Below are positions 1 to 9,548 of a DNA stretch of 16,150 nucleotides, in pieces. The stretch is from CAZDYP01 sp964509505 (GTDB taxonomy: Bacteria > Chloroflexota > Anaerolineae > JACRMK01). How positions within the stretch are numbered: position 1 is the stretch's first letter; the number at the start of each line of letters is the position of its first letter. Under the pieces are notes generated by a model. That model was not told the DNA's origin, did not search any database, and saw only the letters and a list, made by a program, of their open reading frames with translations. Location: positions 1 through 16,150 of the forward strand of contig CAZDYP010000130.1 in assembly GCA_964509505.1 (NCBI GenBank), written 5' to 3'. Both the position numbers and the translations under genes were made by a program.

Positions 1-3000
1 CGCTTCCTTGCGTTGCCCGGTGAATTGGAAATCAGTTGGGGTGCTACCACTCTCCCAACGCGTTCCGCCGAACGGCAAATAGCGCAGTTGCGCGACAATC
101 GTCGCTGGCGCAGCTCCGCTCGTCGTCAGACTCGTACTGCCCAAGTGGTCGCCGTGCAGATAGTATAGCGTATCACTACTGTTCGTCGCAACTCGCAACG
201 CCACCCGTTTGCCTGAGAGCGCGTAATACTTGCGCCACGTCTGCCCCGCCGGCGGCGTCACCACCACCGCCGGTGCGAGCGCGTCTGCATTCGCAGGCGG
301 ATAGTACACGACGCTGCGGAACGAATCGCGCGACAACGCTCCACTGCCCAACACCTCAATCACAAAGTTGTCGAAGCGCTGTTGCCCTGCGGCGCTGGGT
401 AGATAGGACCACACGCCCACCTCGCCGCTCGTGAACGTGCTGTCGCTCACGCTGAGGCGCGTCACGCCGTTCACGTCCACGCTAATCGTCGCGCCTTGTG
501 CGCGCAACGTGACCGTCACCCATTGCCCCGCCGTGAAACTCGGAATGCTGTAACTGCCCAGCAGCGTCCAATCGTCAAGGCGGAACAGATAGAGCGTACC
601 GTCATACGACAAATCTACGTTGTAGCCGGCGGTAGGAATGCCGCCGCTGTAACCACTCCAGCGCACGCCGAGCGTAGCGCTGCCGCTGTCGCTGAGGATT
701 TGCAGCAGGGCGCTGACGGTGACGTTGTTGTATGGGCCGCCGTTATAGGAGGCGAGGTTGTCGGTAGCGGTGCCTGCATTATGGAGGGTATTGCTGGTGA
801 TGTGGAGGTCGCCGCTGCGCTCCGTCCACTTGGGGCCGAGATTGGTGGAGTCGGCGCGATTGAAGTCGTCGCCGGGGGTGGGGGTGTTGGTGGGCGTGTT
901 CGTAGGCGTGGGGGTGGGCGTGTTCGTAGGCGTGGGGGTGGGCGTGTTCGTAGGCGTGTTGGTGGGCGTGTTCGTAGGTGTGGGCGTGTTGGTCGGGGTC
1001 GGCAGTAGCGTATTCGTCGGCGTCAGCGTAGGTAGCGGTGTCGGGGTGTTAGTGGGCGTGGGTGTTTTAGTGGGCGTGTTCGTAGGCGTGGGGGTGGGTG
1101 TATTGGTAGGGGTGTTCGTAGGCGTGTTGGTCGGCGTGGGCGTGGGCGGCGGCGGACCAATCTCTGCTTCGAAGTGAGCGCCAACGTAGGCGGTCTTGCT
1201 GCCGTCGGGGTTGAGGCGCAAGACGCGCTTGCCATCGCCGTCATAGACGAATTGCGTCGTCTGTCCATTCACCGTCACGCCGCTCAGGCGGTTCTCGACA
1301 TTCCACGTCTGGTTGTAGGTCACACCATTCTCGCTGCGCGTGGTCATGTTGCCATTGGCGTCGTATTGGTAGAGGTTGCTGCCCGCGCTCGCCACGGCGT
1401 GCGGTTTCGTCACGACATAGGTGTAACTGCCGACATCGCTCTTGCTCGTGATGTTCCCAATCGCATTGTAGGCGTAGTATTGACTGTATTGTCCATTGCC
1501 GACCAGCGTGGTCGTCGCCGTCAACAGGCGATTCAACGCATCGTATTGGAACGCCAACACTTGCCCACTGTTGCTCGTGTCGGTGATGCGTGTGACATTG
1601 CCAACGGCATCATAGACATATTGCATGTCGAGCAAACTCGCGCCGACTTGAATGCGTTGCAAGCGATAGTTGTTCGCAAAATATGTGTAGTTCGTCGTGA
1701 CGTTGCTGCCCGTCGTCTGCGCGGTGAGTTGTCCGAGTGCGTTGTAACTGCTGCTGCTGATCAGCGGGCCCGCCTGATTCGAGCTCAAGGTCGTCGGCAA
1801 CCCGCGCGCATTATAGGTCGTCGTCACCACTTCACCGTCGGGATACCGCATACTCACGATACGATCCGCCGCATCATAAGTCATGCTCGTGGTAAACATG
1901 CCCACGCCGACGATTGTCTTCGTCTCGGTGACCATGCGCCCGCGCGCATCATACTTCCAACTGGTGTTGCCGCTCCCATCCGTCATTGTTGTGCGTTGTC
2001 CCACCGTCCCAATAGGCGCAGTGATGTATTCGCTATACGTATCCAAATCGTGACTACCGTTGTAGGCACAATCGCTGAAACGCCACGTGCGTGCGGCGCT
2101 TTCGTTCCACGCGATGCTCGCCGCCGCGCGCGTCTGTGGGTCGCTCACCTTCCAAAGCAACACGGTGGACAAACGCTGTCCATGTGGCACGATTTGCAGC
2201 CGATACCACGTGTTGACTTCCAACGGCAAGAGCGACGTTTGGCTGGCGCTCGCGCCGGTGTAGGTTTCTGCCTTGATCCACGCGCCATCTATGATCAAGC
2301 CAATGCGCCGATAGTCGGCTTGTTGCCAGGTGCCCGAGTCGGCGTAGATGCCATCCCAGCCTGCGGCGGTGAACCTGAAACTGACCTCCATGCCTACCCC
2401 ATCAGCGACGGCGGCGGTGCGTTGCAGGTAGTTGCACCAATAGTTGGGACCCGTAATGTGCGCTTGGCTGCCGCTCACGCTTGCGCCGCTGTACGTCCAA
2501 CCGCTATTGGTGCTGTCGAAGCCATCCGACCAAAGCGTGGTGGAGTTCCCATCATAGCCGTATGTCACGTTCAAGCCCGCGCCCGTCTTCGTCGTCAGCC
2601 GATTCAACGCATCATAACTGAAGTTGAGCGTCTGCGCCTTCGCATCGGTCTGACTGGTCAAGTTGCTATTCGCATCGTAGCCATAACTCCACACGCCCAT
2701 GTCGGGGTCGCTCATGCCCGTCTTGCGTCCCAAGTTGTCATAGGTGATGACCGTCGTGTTGCTGAGCGTGTCCACCACGTTGGTCAAGCGACTCATCACA
2801 TCGTAGGTGTAGGTCGTGTTGTAGTATTGGAGTTCGTGATAGTTGTCCAACCACGCGATGCCGCTATCAATCCAATGATGGAAGCGATAACTCTGGTTCG
2901 CAGGCATCTGCAATAATAGGCTACCATGTTTGCTGGGGTCGTCTTTCTTCCAGACTTCAATGTACGACCAACCCACGCCGCCCGTGTTATGGTTCTTCAG

Positions 3001-6000
3001 CGTCAACACGTACCACGTGTTTGCTTCGACGGGGTTAAGCACCGCCACCTCCGTCCATGCGCCGCCGTTCATGCGATACTGCGCGAACAGCTGACCGTCG
3101 TGCGCATAAAGACCAAAACGTGTGTAAGCCTCGTTGGATGATTCCAACGCCGCGACGATGGTATCGCTGGCGCTGTTGAGTTTGAACTCCACTTTGATGC
3201 CTTGCCCTTGCCCGCTGCCCGTCAGGTTGTAACTCGAGCGATGGACATGGGTCGCCCACCCGCCTTGCCCTAGCAGCTGCAACATATCATTGTTCACGAC
3301 CACATTGCTCGAAGCGCTCCAGCGTCCACTGTCCAAACTGCTGAACCCCTCTTCGAGCGTGGTGAGCGTTTCGGCTACTTTGGTCACGCGCCCTAACGCA
3401 TCGCTGACGTTGAAGCGATAATGCCCGTTGGCATCCACTTGAGTCAGATAATGTAGGGCATTAGGACTCACCGCATAGACGCTCGTGCTGCTGGTGCCAT
3501 CGGGCGCGACCACACGCACCGCGCGTCCCAGCGCATCATATTGATATTGCGTGCTGAGCGGCGCGGGATTGGGCAAGGGCGTGTAATCCCAGAACGCAGG
3601 CGGCGCAAACGAGCCATAGTTCACCAAGTAGGGCACATACTCTTTGTCTTTCAAGCCGAAGGCGTTGTAGCTGATGTGGGCGACGCTTTGCTGATAACCA
3701 TCCACCGTTTCGACTTTCGTCTCGATCAACTGTCCCAAGCCGTTGTAATACTGAATGGTCGGGATAGTGCCGCCATAATTGCTGGTTTCACGTTGGCTGG
3801 TGGTGATACGGAAGGGAATCGTGTCCGCGTAATCGTATTGCGCGGTTGGATAGGTCGCGTTGTCGCCTGGACGAATGACTTTGGTGCGGCGTCCAAAGAC
3901 ATCATAGGCGAATTGGGTCATGGCCCCACTGGGCTCAATGACATAGAGGGGCTTTTGTAAGGTCAGGTCATACGCGGTGTGCGAGGTGTGCCCGAGCGCG
4001 TTGGTGGCGGCGATGGGCAGGACGTGATAGACGGAATCGTAAGCCGTGTAAGTGGTGTTGCCGCGTGGGTCGGTGACGCTGGTCACGTTGCCGTAGCTGT
4101 CCACCGTTTGGCGCGTCGTGATGGGGGTGCTTGGGTTGTACACCATGTCATACACTTCGGTTTTGACCAGATCGCCTTTGCTGGGCGCTTGATTGTAAGC
4201 GGTGTTGGCGTCGTAGTAATAGAGTGTTTGGGTTTTCCAGCAGCCACAACCCGAACCCACATTGGCGACGATGCCTTGATAGACATTCTCGAAGGCGGGC
4301 TTGTTCACGACATAGGCATTGAGGTTGGGCGCCATACCGCGATGCACGCTGACATCATCGGCCGTCGTGTTGACATCGCCGTGTCGAAATTCAGCCACTA
4401 AGTTGCCATAGTAGGTAGTGGCGTTGTACACGTTGTCATACCAATATTCGGTGCGAGTGCGGACGTAATTGGCCGAGCCTTCGTATTGATAGTGATTGGT
4501 TTCGTACAGCCAATTGAAGTTGAGGTTTTGCGCCGTCACGTCTGAGCGATGATACCGTTCGGCGTAGGCATAAGCATGGTTCGTGCGCGCCAATAGCGAC
4601 CCTGCATTGTCTTTTTGATCAATTTGCCACGCCTTGCCTTGGCGCGGATCCACGTACCAGGCAGGGCTAGACATTCGTTGCACAAATGAGGTTTCGGTTT
4701 GCGCGAGCAGCGCACTGCCCACACCGCCCGCGAAGGTCTTCTCACGCACCAAACTATGCCCGACGAACTGCCCGCCGCTTTGCATCGTCGGCCCTACGTA
4801 TTCATACTCGCTGCGATATTCGCTGGCGATGCTGCCGTTGAGGTACGCGCGCGTCGTCTTGTTCGCCAAGACCCAGCGGTCAAACCATTGATTGTTCGGA
4901 CAATTATAATCGTCGCAATACGAATTGAAATGCTCTTTCAGATAATGCAACTCGACTTCGCCGCCATAGCCGTTGTTCGCTTTGATCAGATAGCCCTGGT
5001 CGTCGCCTGTCGTGCCATAGATAAAGGTGTAAGCGGGCAGGGCCGCGCCATTCGTGCCTTTGGGTGTGAAGCTGGTCAATTGGGAGCTGCCCGTATAGCC
5101 GAGAGCATACGAGCGCGCCAGCTGATTGTTCGCCCACACCTGGATTTCGGCTAAGCGTTGTTTGTCACACGCGACTTGGTCGCGCATGGTTTGGTTGTAC
5201 CAATTGTTGCTAGGCCCCTCATCCTCGCACGCCGCGCCGATGTCGGGCTTGTTCTCGTAGCTGAACTTGACCTCGACGCCTTGCCCTGGTTGCGTGCCGC
5301 CATATTGGATGAGCGTCGGATGCACGGCGCGACCATAGTAAGAGGCTTGCTCGTAATGCCATCCCACCGCCGACTCCCAACACTTGTGGCGGAAATAGCC
5401 GCTCGGCACGCTATATTGAAACGTGATCAGGTTGTTATGCGTATCGGTGATTTGCGTTACGTGCCATTTGTTCGTGACATTGCGCTCAGACCAGCAATTC
5501 GTGCCTGCATCCATGGTGAAGTAATAGGTCATGGGTGACAAGACATAGCGCGTGCCATCTTTCGCTGTGAGATACCAAACATTGTTGCTGAACGCGACGC
5601 GCACAAAACTCTCGTCGAGCGTGTGATAATAATTGTCGCCGCCTGCTGCGGTGGGCCAATACACCAACTCGCCATTGCCCACTGCCGACGATAAAAAGAA
5701 ACTATCATCTGCATCGTTGGTCGGCGTGCCATTCGAGTTGCGAATCACCATGGGCAAATCGCTCAACTTCCAGCCATCGCCGAGATACAAGCCTAGCGTG
5801 TTGTTGCTATTGAGTGTGCGGTCATTCACCGCGCTGGTGCTGTAGTGGAGCGCGAGCGAGGGTTGAAAGCCGCCAGGCCCCGCAGGTAGTTGAATAGGGA
5901 AGTTAAACGAGGCAGCACCCGAAAACAAATCCACTTGCCCCATGCCGCGCACGCTCGGCAAGGTTTCTTGTGTCATGCTGGCATTGCTTTGCCCGATGCC

Positions 6001-6856
6001 ATAAGTGCTGAAGTGTTTGAGCTCAACGCTAAGTGTTTGGTTGGCGCGATCATGCGTGGTGCGAATTTCTTCCCACTGGCGTGTCTGTTCGTTGAAGGTG
6101 ACGATAAACAATCGCTCACTCGGATCAAGGCTGCGCGTGAGTAGCCCGCTGTAGTGGAGGGTGAGGGGCAAGGGGCGCGCAAATGTGGTAAGGGAGACGC
6201 CATCCTGGCGGCGCGCGTTCAACTCGAACGGATAAAGCACCGACGAGCGCGCGGTGGTGAAGATAGGCTGATGCGAGATCGTGGCGGCGACATGCAACGC
6301 GCCTGGCGGCACACGCAACGTCACGCGCCCATCACGGGTTTGCAAGACGTTGTCGGTGTCGGGCGCAGCGAGAATCGTTGTTTCGCTCACTAGCACCGTG
6401 GACATAAGCAGGCTTGATGAGGTTGGCGTCACAGTGGGCGTCAGCGTCAGGGTCGCGATTGGGGTAGGCGTGCGCGTGGCGGTTGGGGTAACGGTGGGCG
6501 TTGGCGTAGTCGTAGCTGGGCGGGTGGGGGATACTATCGTCGTGGCGGTCGGGATGAAAACTGGTGTGGGTGTGTGCGTGGACTGTGGGGTGGGGGAGAA
6601 GGTTGCCGTCACAGACACGGCGGGTGTGGTGGTTAGGGTGGGTTGCGCCGTCAATGTGACCGTCGCTGTGAGCGTTGTTTGCAAGGGCGCGTTGCCTTGC
6701 GACACAGGTGGTGTGGGCGCAACGGCGTTATTTATAGTGCGAATTTCGGGGGGGGGGTGAAAATGCAATCAGCGGCGCGGCTTGATTGAGCAACAACGAG
6801 ATGATCGTTAGGAGAGAGACAACGGACTGACCAAAATGACGAACAGGACGGGACAT
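1..6856 (-). CDS. Giant secreted RHS/YD-repeat protein, C-terminus outside window, frame break at a G10 tract
   Basis: Reading leftwards from the ATG at 6856, residues 1-31 form a typical Sec signal peptide: a basic start (SRPVRH), a hydrophobic core and an A-rich end near PLIA. The frame then shifts by one base at the C10 run (G10 on the plus strand, 6748-6757). From 6747 to the left edge the other frame is open without a stop, giving about 2285 visible residues. In order: Thr/Pro linker (about 45-150), ZU5-like domain (about 155-290, VPPGAL and HFSTYG), SpvB-like RHS start (about 306, DLFSGAASF and GGFQPSLALHYS), then YD repeats such as TYTYDVMSRLTN and QYDANGNMTTRS. LamG-like inserts lie at about 1166-1345 and 1441-1611. 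A second Thr/Pro linker (1901-1994) and a third LamG-like domain (1996-2174) precede KYYALSGKRVAL, GDHLGSTS and TGQRKE, the usual end of an RHS core. RHS proteins build a closed beta shell around a variable C-terminal domain, which here lies beyond position 1. The exported location is inferred from the signal peptide; a toxin or adhesin role is only possible. The ribosome binding site is lost in the adjacent gap. Confidence 0.88.
874..1155 (-). repeat. Thr-Pro/Asn-Thr-Pro linker encoded by short tandem DNA repeats
   Basis: About 94 codons encode only T, P, N and a few K or L residues in the pattern TPTNTPTPTNTP. At the DNA level the unit is a multiple of 6 bases. A 24-base unit beginning cgtaggcgtggggg is repeated perfectly at 901-924 and 925-948, followed by shorter 12- and 18-base variants. 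All units are multiples of three, so copy changes keep the frame. Such linkers are common in surface proteins of Chloroflexota (background knowledge). Here it sits between YD repeats and the last LamG-like domain, not at the protein end. Confidence 0.9.
6414..6723 (-). repeat. N-terminal Thr/Pro/Val-rich low-complexity linker
   Basis: The region right after the signal peptide encodes about 105 residues rich in T, P, A and V (for example TLTTTPAVSVTAT and TTTPTPTVTPTATRTPTP). It probably forms an extended, possibly glycosylated spacer between the exported N-terminus and the ZU5-like domain. The DNA is less regular than the second linker at 874-1155 and I see no perfect long tandem unit. Confidence 0.85.
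6748..6757. repeat. Ten-base G/C homopolymer at the frame break of the RHS gene
   Basis: Ten consecutive G on the plus strand are read as ten C in the RHS gene, just after the signal peptide codons for AFS. With ten bases the signal peptide frame ends 7 codons later in TAA (reading RNSHYK, stop). With nine bases it joins the open frame starting EIRTINN, which then runs to the window edge. Either the assembly has one base too many or the tract varies in length in the population. Confidence 0.9.
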
Positions 6857-6956
6857 NNNNNNNNNNNNNNNNNNNNNNNNNNNNNNNNNNNNNNNNNNNN
6901 NNNNNNNNNNNNNNNNNNNNNNNNNNNNNNNNNNNNNNNNNNNNNNNNNNNNNNNN
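6857..6956. other. Scaffold gap of 100 N
   Basis: Exactly 100 N, the usual placeholder for a gap of unknown size. It begins directly upstream of the RHS start codon and ends just before the terminator of the signalling locus. The promoter and ribosome binding site of the RHS gene are therefore missing. Confidence 0.98.
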
Positions 6957-6990
6957 AACACAAAACGCCAAGAATCGCGTTCTTGGCGTT
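6957..6990 (-). terminator. Intrinsic terminator of the three-gene signalling locus
   Basis: On the minus strand an 11-base-pair perfect stem, AACGCCAAGAA with TTCTTGGCGTT, encloses the 5-base loop CGCGA. The 3' side runs into TTTTGTGTT. It lies 29 bases downstream of the response regulator stop codon. The stem is strong and the T tail moderate. Confidence 0.85.
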
Positions 6991-7018
6991 GGTGTGTGCT
7001 GTTCGTCATGACGACTCG

Positions 7019-7402
7019 CTATGCCGGCGGCGGCAGCAGCTTCCCTAACAGTGTCTCCATCTTAGACAAGAGCCTCGGCAGCTCAATGGGCTTCGTGTCG
7101 TAATCATCACAACCTGCTTCGAGCGCCTTCTCGCGGTCCCCAGACATGGCATGAGCGGTCAACGCAATAATCGGAATGGTTTTGGTCGTCTCGTCCGCTT
7201 TGAGCTGCCGCGTCGCTTCCCAACCATCCAACACCGGCAGGCTCATGTCCATCAGAATTAGTGCGGGCGCTTCTGCGCGCGCTTTGGCGACGCCTTCGTT
7301 GCCGTCCACGGCAATAATTACCTCGTAGCCCTTGCGCTGCAAACGACGCGAGAGCATGTCGCGGTTCATCTCATTATCTTCGATTAGCAGAATCTTCGAC
7401 AT
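7019..7402 (-). CDS. Single-domain response regulator (CheY/DivK-like receiver)
   Basis: A 127-residue protein made of one receiver domain and nothing else. The acidic pocket is E8-D9 (LLIEDNEMN), the phospho-acceptor is D52 (LILMDMSLPVLDGW), the switch threonine is T82 (IALTAHAM) and the conserved lysine is K104 (DTKPIEL). It has no output domain, so it should act by protein contact or as a shuttle in a phosphorelay, as DivK, Spo0F and CheY do. It follows a histidine kinase with no receiver of its own by 47 bases, which makes that kinase, or the giant hybrid kinase upstream, the likely phosphate donor (inference). The start is supported by GAGGAG 9 bases upstream. It has its own promoter-like sequence and is followed by a strong terminator. 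Confidence 0.95.
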   Translation of the reverse strand: MSKILLIEDNEMNRDMLSRRLQRKGYEVIIAVDGNEGVAKARAEAPALILMDMSLPVLDGWEATRQLKADETTKTIPIIALTAHAMSGDREKALEAGCDDYDTKPIELPRLLSKMETLLGKLLPPPA

Positions 7403-7411
7403 CCGATTAGT

Positions 7412-7417
7412 CTCCTC
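7412..7417 (-). promoter_or_regulatory. Shine-Dalgarno of the response regulator
   Basis: GAGGAG on the minus strand, 9 bases before the ATG at 7402. It is a clear anti-16S match, unlike the two kinase genes upstream, which have no recognisable site. The response regulator may therefore be translated more strongly than the kinases. Confidence 0.75.
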
Positions 7418-7433
7418 AGGCGAGTCAAGCGAT

Positions 7434-7462
7434 ATTATACCACTGCAATTCAGCCGTGCGAA
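7434..7462 (-). promoter_or_regulatory. Promoter-like sequence for the response regulator
   Basis: On the minus strand a perfect TATAAT (7434-7439) is preceded by TGG, giving an extended -10 (TGnTATAAT). TTCGCA (7457-7462) lies 17 bases upstream and matches 4 of 6 positions of TTGACA. Transcription would start near 7427, about 25 bases before the start codon, leaving room for the Shine-Dalgarno. The -35 overlaps the last codons of the upstream kinase gene. It suggests independent expression of the regulator in addition to read-through. Confidence 0.65.
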
Positions 7463-9477
7463 GATGCTGGCGTTTCGGTTGGCGTTGGGTCTGGCGCGAC
7501 CGGCGCGATCGCAGGCAATTGCATGGTGAACGTCGAACTTCTGTTATAGATGCTCATGGCGATGATGTCTCCGCCCATCAAGCGACAAAAGTGCTTGGTG
7601 ATGGCGAGCCCCACACCCACGCCGCCGAACAACCGTTTGCTTGAACTATCGGCTTGCGCGAAGGCGTTGAATATTTTTTCGATTTGTTCGGGCGTCATGC
7701 CGATGCCTGTATCGCTGACGCGAAACACCAGCCAATCGCTGTGCAACGGTGGATAGGGCGCGACCAACGGCAGGTCTTCAGCTTCTGAGCCGTTGCGGTT
7801 CACAACTCGCTCCCGTTGGCGCGTTACGGTCAGAGTCACAGAGCCGTTCTGCGTGAACTTGGCTGCGTTGCTCAACAAATGATATAGCGCGTGCTGCACT
7901 TTGCCGCGATCCGAGCGCATCGCGCCAAGTCCTGTGGCGCAATGCACCGTGAGCTGGTTCCGATTTTTCTCGATGAGCGGTTGCGCCGTCATCACCACCG
8001 CTTGCACTACCCGCGCCACGTCGAACGTCTCCAGCTCCAAGTCCATCTTGCCCGCTTCGAGTCGCGCTAGCTCTAAGACATCGGCGATGATGTCTAAGAG
8101 GGTTTGACCTGCCTTGTGAATTTTTTGAAGGTCGGCTTCCAGGTCGGGCAGGTTGCGCTCGGCGGCTTCCTCGCGCAAAATTTCGGTATAGCCGATGATC
8201 TGACTGAGCGGGGTACGCAGCTCGTGGCTCATCGTCGCAAGAAACGTGCTCTTCGCGCGGCTCGCGGCTTCGGCGGAATCCTTCGCTAGCTGCAACGCAG
8301 CTTCGGTGCGTTTGCGTTCGACCAGTTCTTGCTGCGCCGCGGTGTAGAGTCGCGCATTTTCGATGGCGATGGCGGCAAGCTGGGCAAATTGCTCGAGCAA
8401 GACTACCTCGGTGTGATTGAAGGTGCGCTTAATCGTTGCCCCGTGCGCCAGCCCCAAGACGCCGCTCACACGCTCGCCAATTTTCAGCGGCACGCCCACC
8501 GCGGCGCGAATCGTGTTCGCTTGAAAGGTTGGTGCACGGTTTTCCCATTGATCATAGTGATCCACGTTGAGCGATTGCCCGCTCTCCCATACTTTGCCCG
8601 TAATCCCTTGTCCCATGCTGATCTGCGCGCCCGCCAGCTGGGCGAATAGCCCAACCGCCACCTGACGCTCCAATGCTGCGCCATCGGGCGTGACCAGATA
8701 GATGTAGCCGTGTTCAGTGCCAAGCAACTGCCCTGCGCGTTTGAGCAATGTTTCCAATAGTTCGTTCAAATCAAGTTGATTGATGACGGTCAAGGTCGTG
8801 CGATGGAGCGCGGTCAGATACTCGTTTTGTTGACGCGCGAGCTCTTCGCTCTGCTGCGCTTTTTGCAAGGCGTGTTGGAGCGCGTTGTTTTGTTGGATGT
8901 CTTTCAGGCGCAGCTCTTCGAGCCGTCCCACCACGCGCAACCGAGCGTTGTGCATCAAGAGCGCCAGCACGATGGCAGCAATGATTTCGACGGCAGACGG
9001 CGTGAGCCCTAGCGCATACCCCGTCAGCCAGCTGACCCCTGTCCAGCTGCCCACGCTGATGACGAGGACGAACAGTAGCCAGCGCATGGACAAGAAGATG
9101 AAGCCTGCGCCGATGACGAGCATGAGTAGGTAGATGATTTGCGCGGGATTGCCGCGCAACGCGTAATCGAGTACGACATTCAGGGTGATGAGCGCGCATA
9201 AGAGCGCGAGTAAGGGATGGCTAAACTGCGAGGCGATTTTGTTCTGCGTGAGCCAATAATAGAACGTGAAGGTGATGGCGGCTGAAAAAAATGCCGCCAA
9301 CGTCATCACCGCCCCCAATCCCATCGTAAACGCGTCAAGGCCCGTGAAGAGCAGAAACAAACCACCCAAGCCCAACGTCAAGGGACGCAAACTCTCGAAT
9401 ACGAGCTGATCGAACGCTGCGCGCAATTCGCGTGAGCGCTCAAAGTCGGTGTAGGTGAGTTTGGGTGAGGAGGACAT
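7450..9477 (-). CDS. Membrane-bound GAF-domain sensor histidine kinase
   Basis: A 675-residue kinase. Residues about 32-176 hold five or six hydrophobic membrane helices with short loops. A Gln/Glu-rich coiled coil follows (about 180-222), then a GAF domain (about 224-378, ending AIAIENARLY), a second short coil, HisKA and HATPase. The phospho-accepting histidine is H418 (TMSHELRTP), the N box is at 531-541 (LSNAAKF) and the G1 box is DTGIGM at 589-594. The G2 box reads FGGVGVGLAI (617-626) where GGTGLGLAI is usual, and the late glycine motif near SIYNRSSTF lacks its glycines. Nucleotide binding may be altered, but the core residues remain. No receiver is attached; the next gene supplies one. 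The ATG has no clear Shine-Dalgarno, and an in-frame stop a few codons upstream rules out a much longer start. The N-terminus probably senses a membrane or soluble signal; the ligand is unknown. Confidence 0.93.
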   Translation of the reverse strand: MSSSPKLTYTDFERSRELRAAFDQLVFESLRPLTLGLGGLFLLFTGLDAFTMGLGAVMTLAAFFSAAITFTFYYWLTQNKIASQFSHPLLALLCALITLNVVLDYALRGNPAQIIYLLMLVIGAGFIFLSMRWLLFVLVISVGSWTGVSWLTGYALGLTPSAVEIIAAIVLALLMHNARLRVVGRLEELRLKDIQQNNALQHALQKAQQSEELARQQNEYLTALHRTTLTVINQLDLNELLETLLKRAGQLLGTEHGYIYLVTPDGAALERQVAVGLFAQLAGAQISMGQGITGKVWESGQSLNVDHYDQWENRAPTFQANTIRAAVGVPLKIGERVSGVLGLAHGATIKRTFNHTEVVLLEQFAQLAAIAIENARLYTAAQQELVERKRTEAALQLAKDSAEAASRAKSTFLATMSHELRTPLSQIIGYTEILREEAAERNLPDLEADLQKIHKAGQTLLDIIADVLELARLEAGKMDLELETFDVARVVQAVVMTAQPLIEKNRNQLTVHCATGLGAMRSDRGKVQHALYHLLSNAAKFTQNGSVTLTVTRQRERVVNRNGSEAEDLPLVAPYPPLHSDWLVFRVSDTGIGMTPEQIEKIFNAFAQADSSSKRLFGGVGVGLAITKHFCRLMGGDIIAMSIYNRSSTFTMQLPAIAPVAPDPTPTETPASSHG

Positions 9478-9525
9478 TAGGTAAACGAGTCAATGAGCAA
9501 ATGACAGCAAGTGAAGTCTTCGCAG

Positions 9526-9548
9526 GCGACTAGCGACTAGCGACTAGC
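9526..9548. repeat. Tandem heptamer GCGACTA across the kinase stop codon
   Basis: Three perfect copies of GCGACTA (9526-9532, 9533-9539, 9540-9546) plus GC. The repeat encodes the last residues of the giant kinase (LVASR) and its TAG stop, then continues into the spacer. A related sequence, gctagcgcctagtcgc, lies in opposite orientation at 13962-13977 upstream of the same gene. Confidence 0.8.

Noticed and set aside
874..1155. CRISPR array
   Set aside because: The short repeats are in frame, have no regular spacers and encode a TP-rich linker.
758..1177. Plus-strand open frame with VGVGVFVGVLVG repeats
   Set aside because: It is the antisense reading of the TP/NTP linker. The repeat comes from the low-complexity DNA, not from a membrane or elastin-like protein.
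1174..2916. A 580-codon open frame on the plus strand
   Set aside because: It is the mirror of the RHS gene. Its protein has no recognisable motif and an odd Arg/Val/Ala/Ile-rich composition, whereas the minus strand gives clear YD repeats over the same bases.
4195..4260. Cys-rich GSGCGCWKT stretch as a metal-binding site in the RHS protein
   Set aside because: Three cysteines in an otherwise ordinary YD region are not enough to support a site.
6281..6760. Plus-strand open frame with VGV-rich repeats
   Set aside because: It is the antisense reading of the N-terminal Thr/Pro linker of the RHS protein.
6728..7009. A short minus-strand gene bridging gap 1 into the signal peptide
   Set aside because: The frame runs through 100 N and the terminator; only the part from 6856 is meaningful, as the start of the RHS protein.
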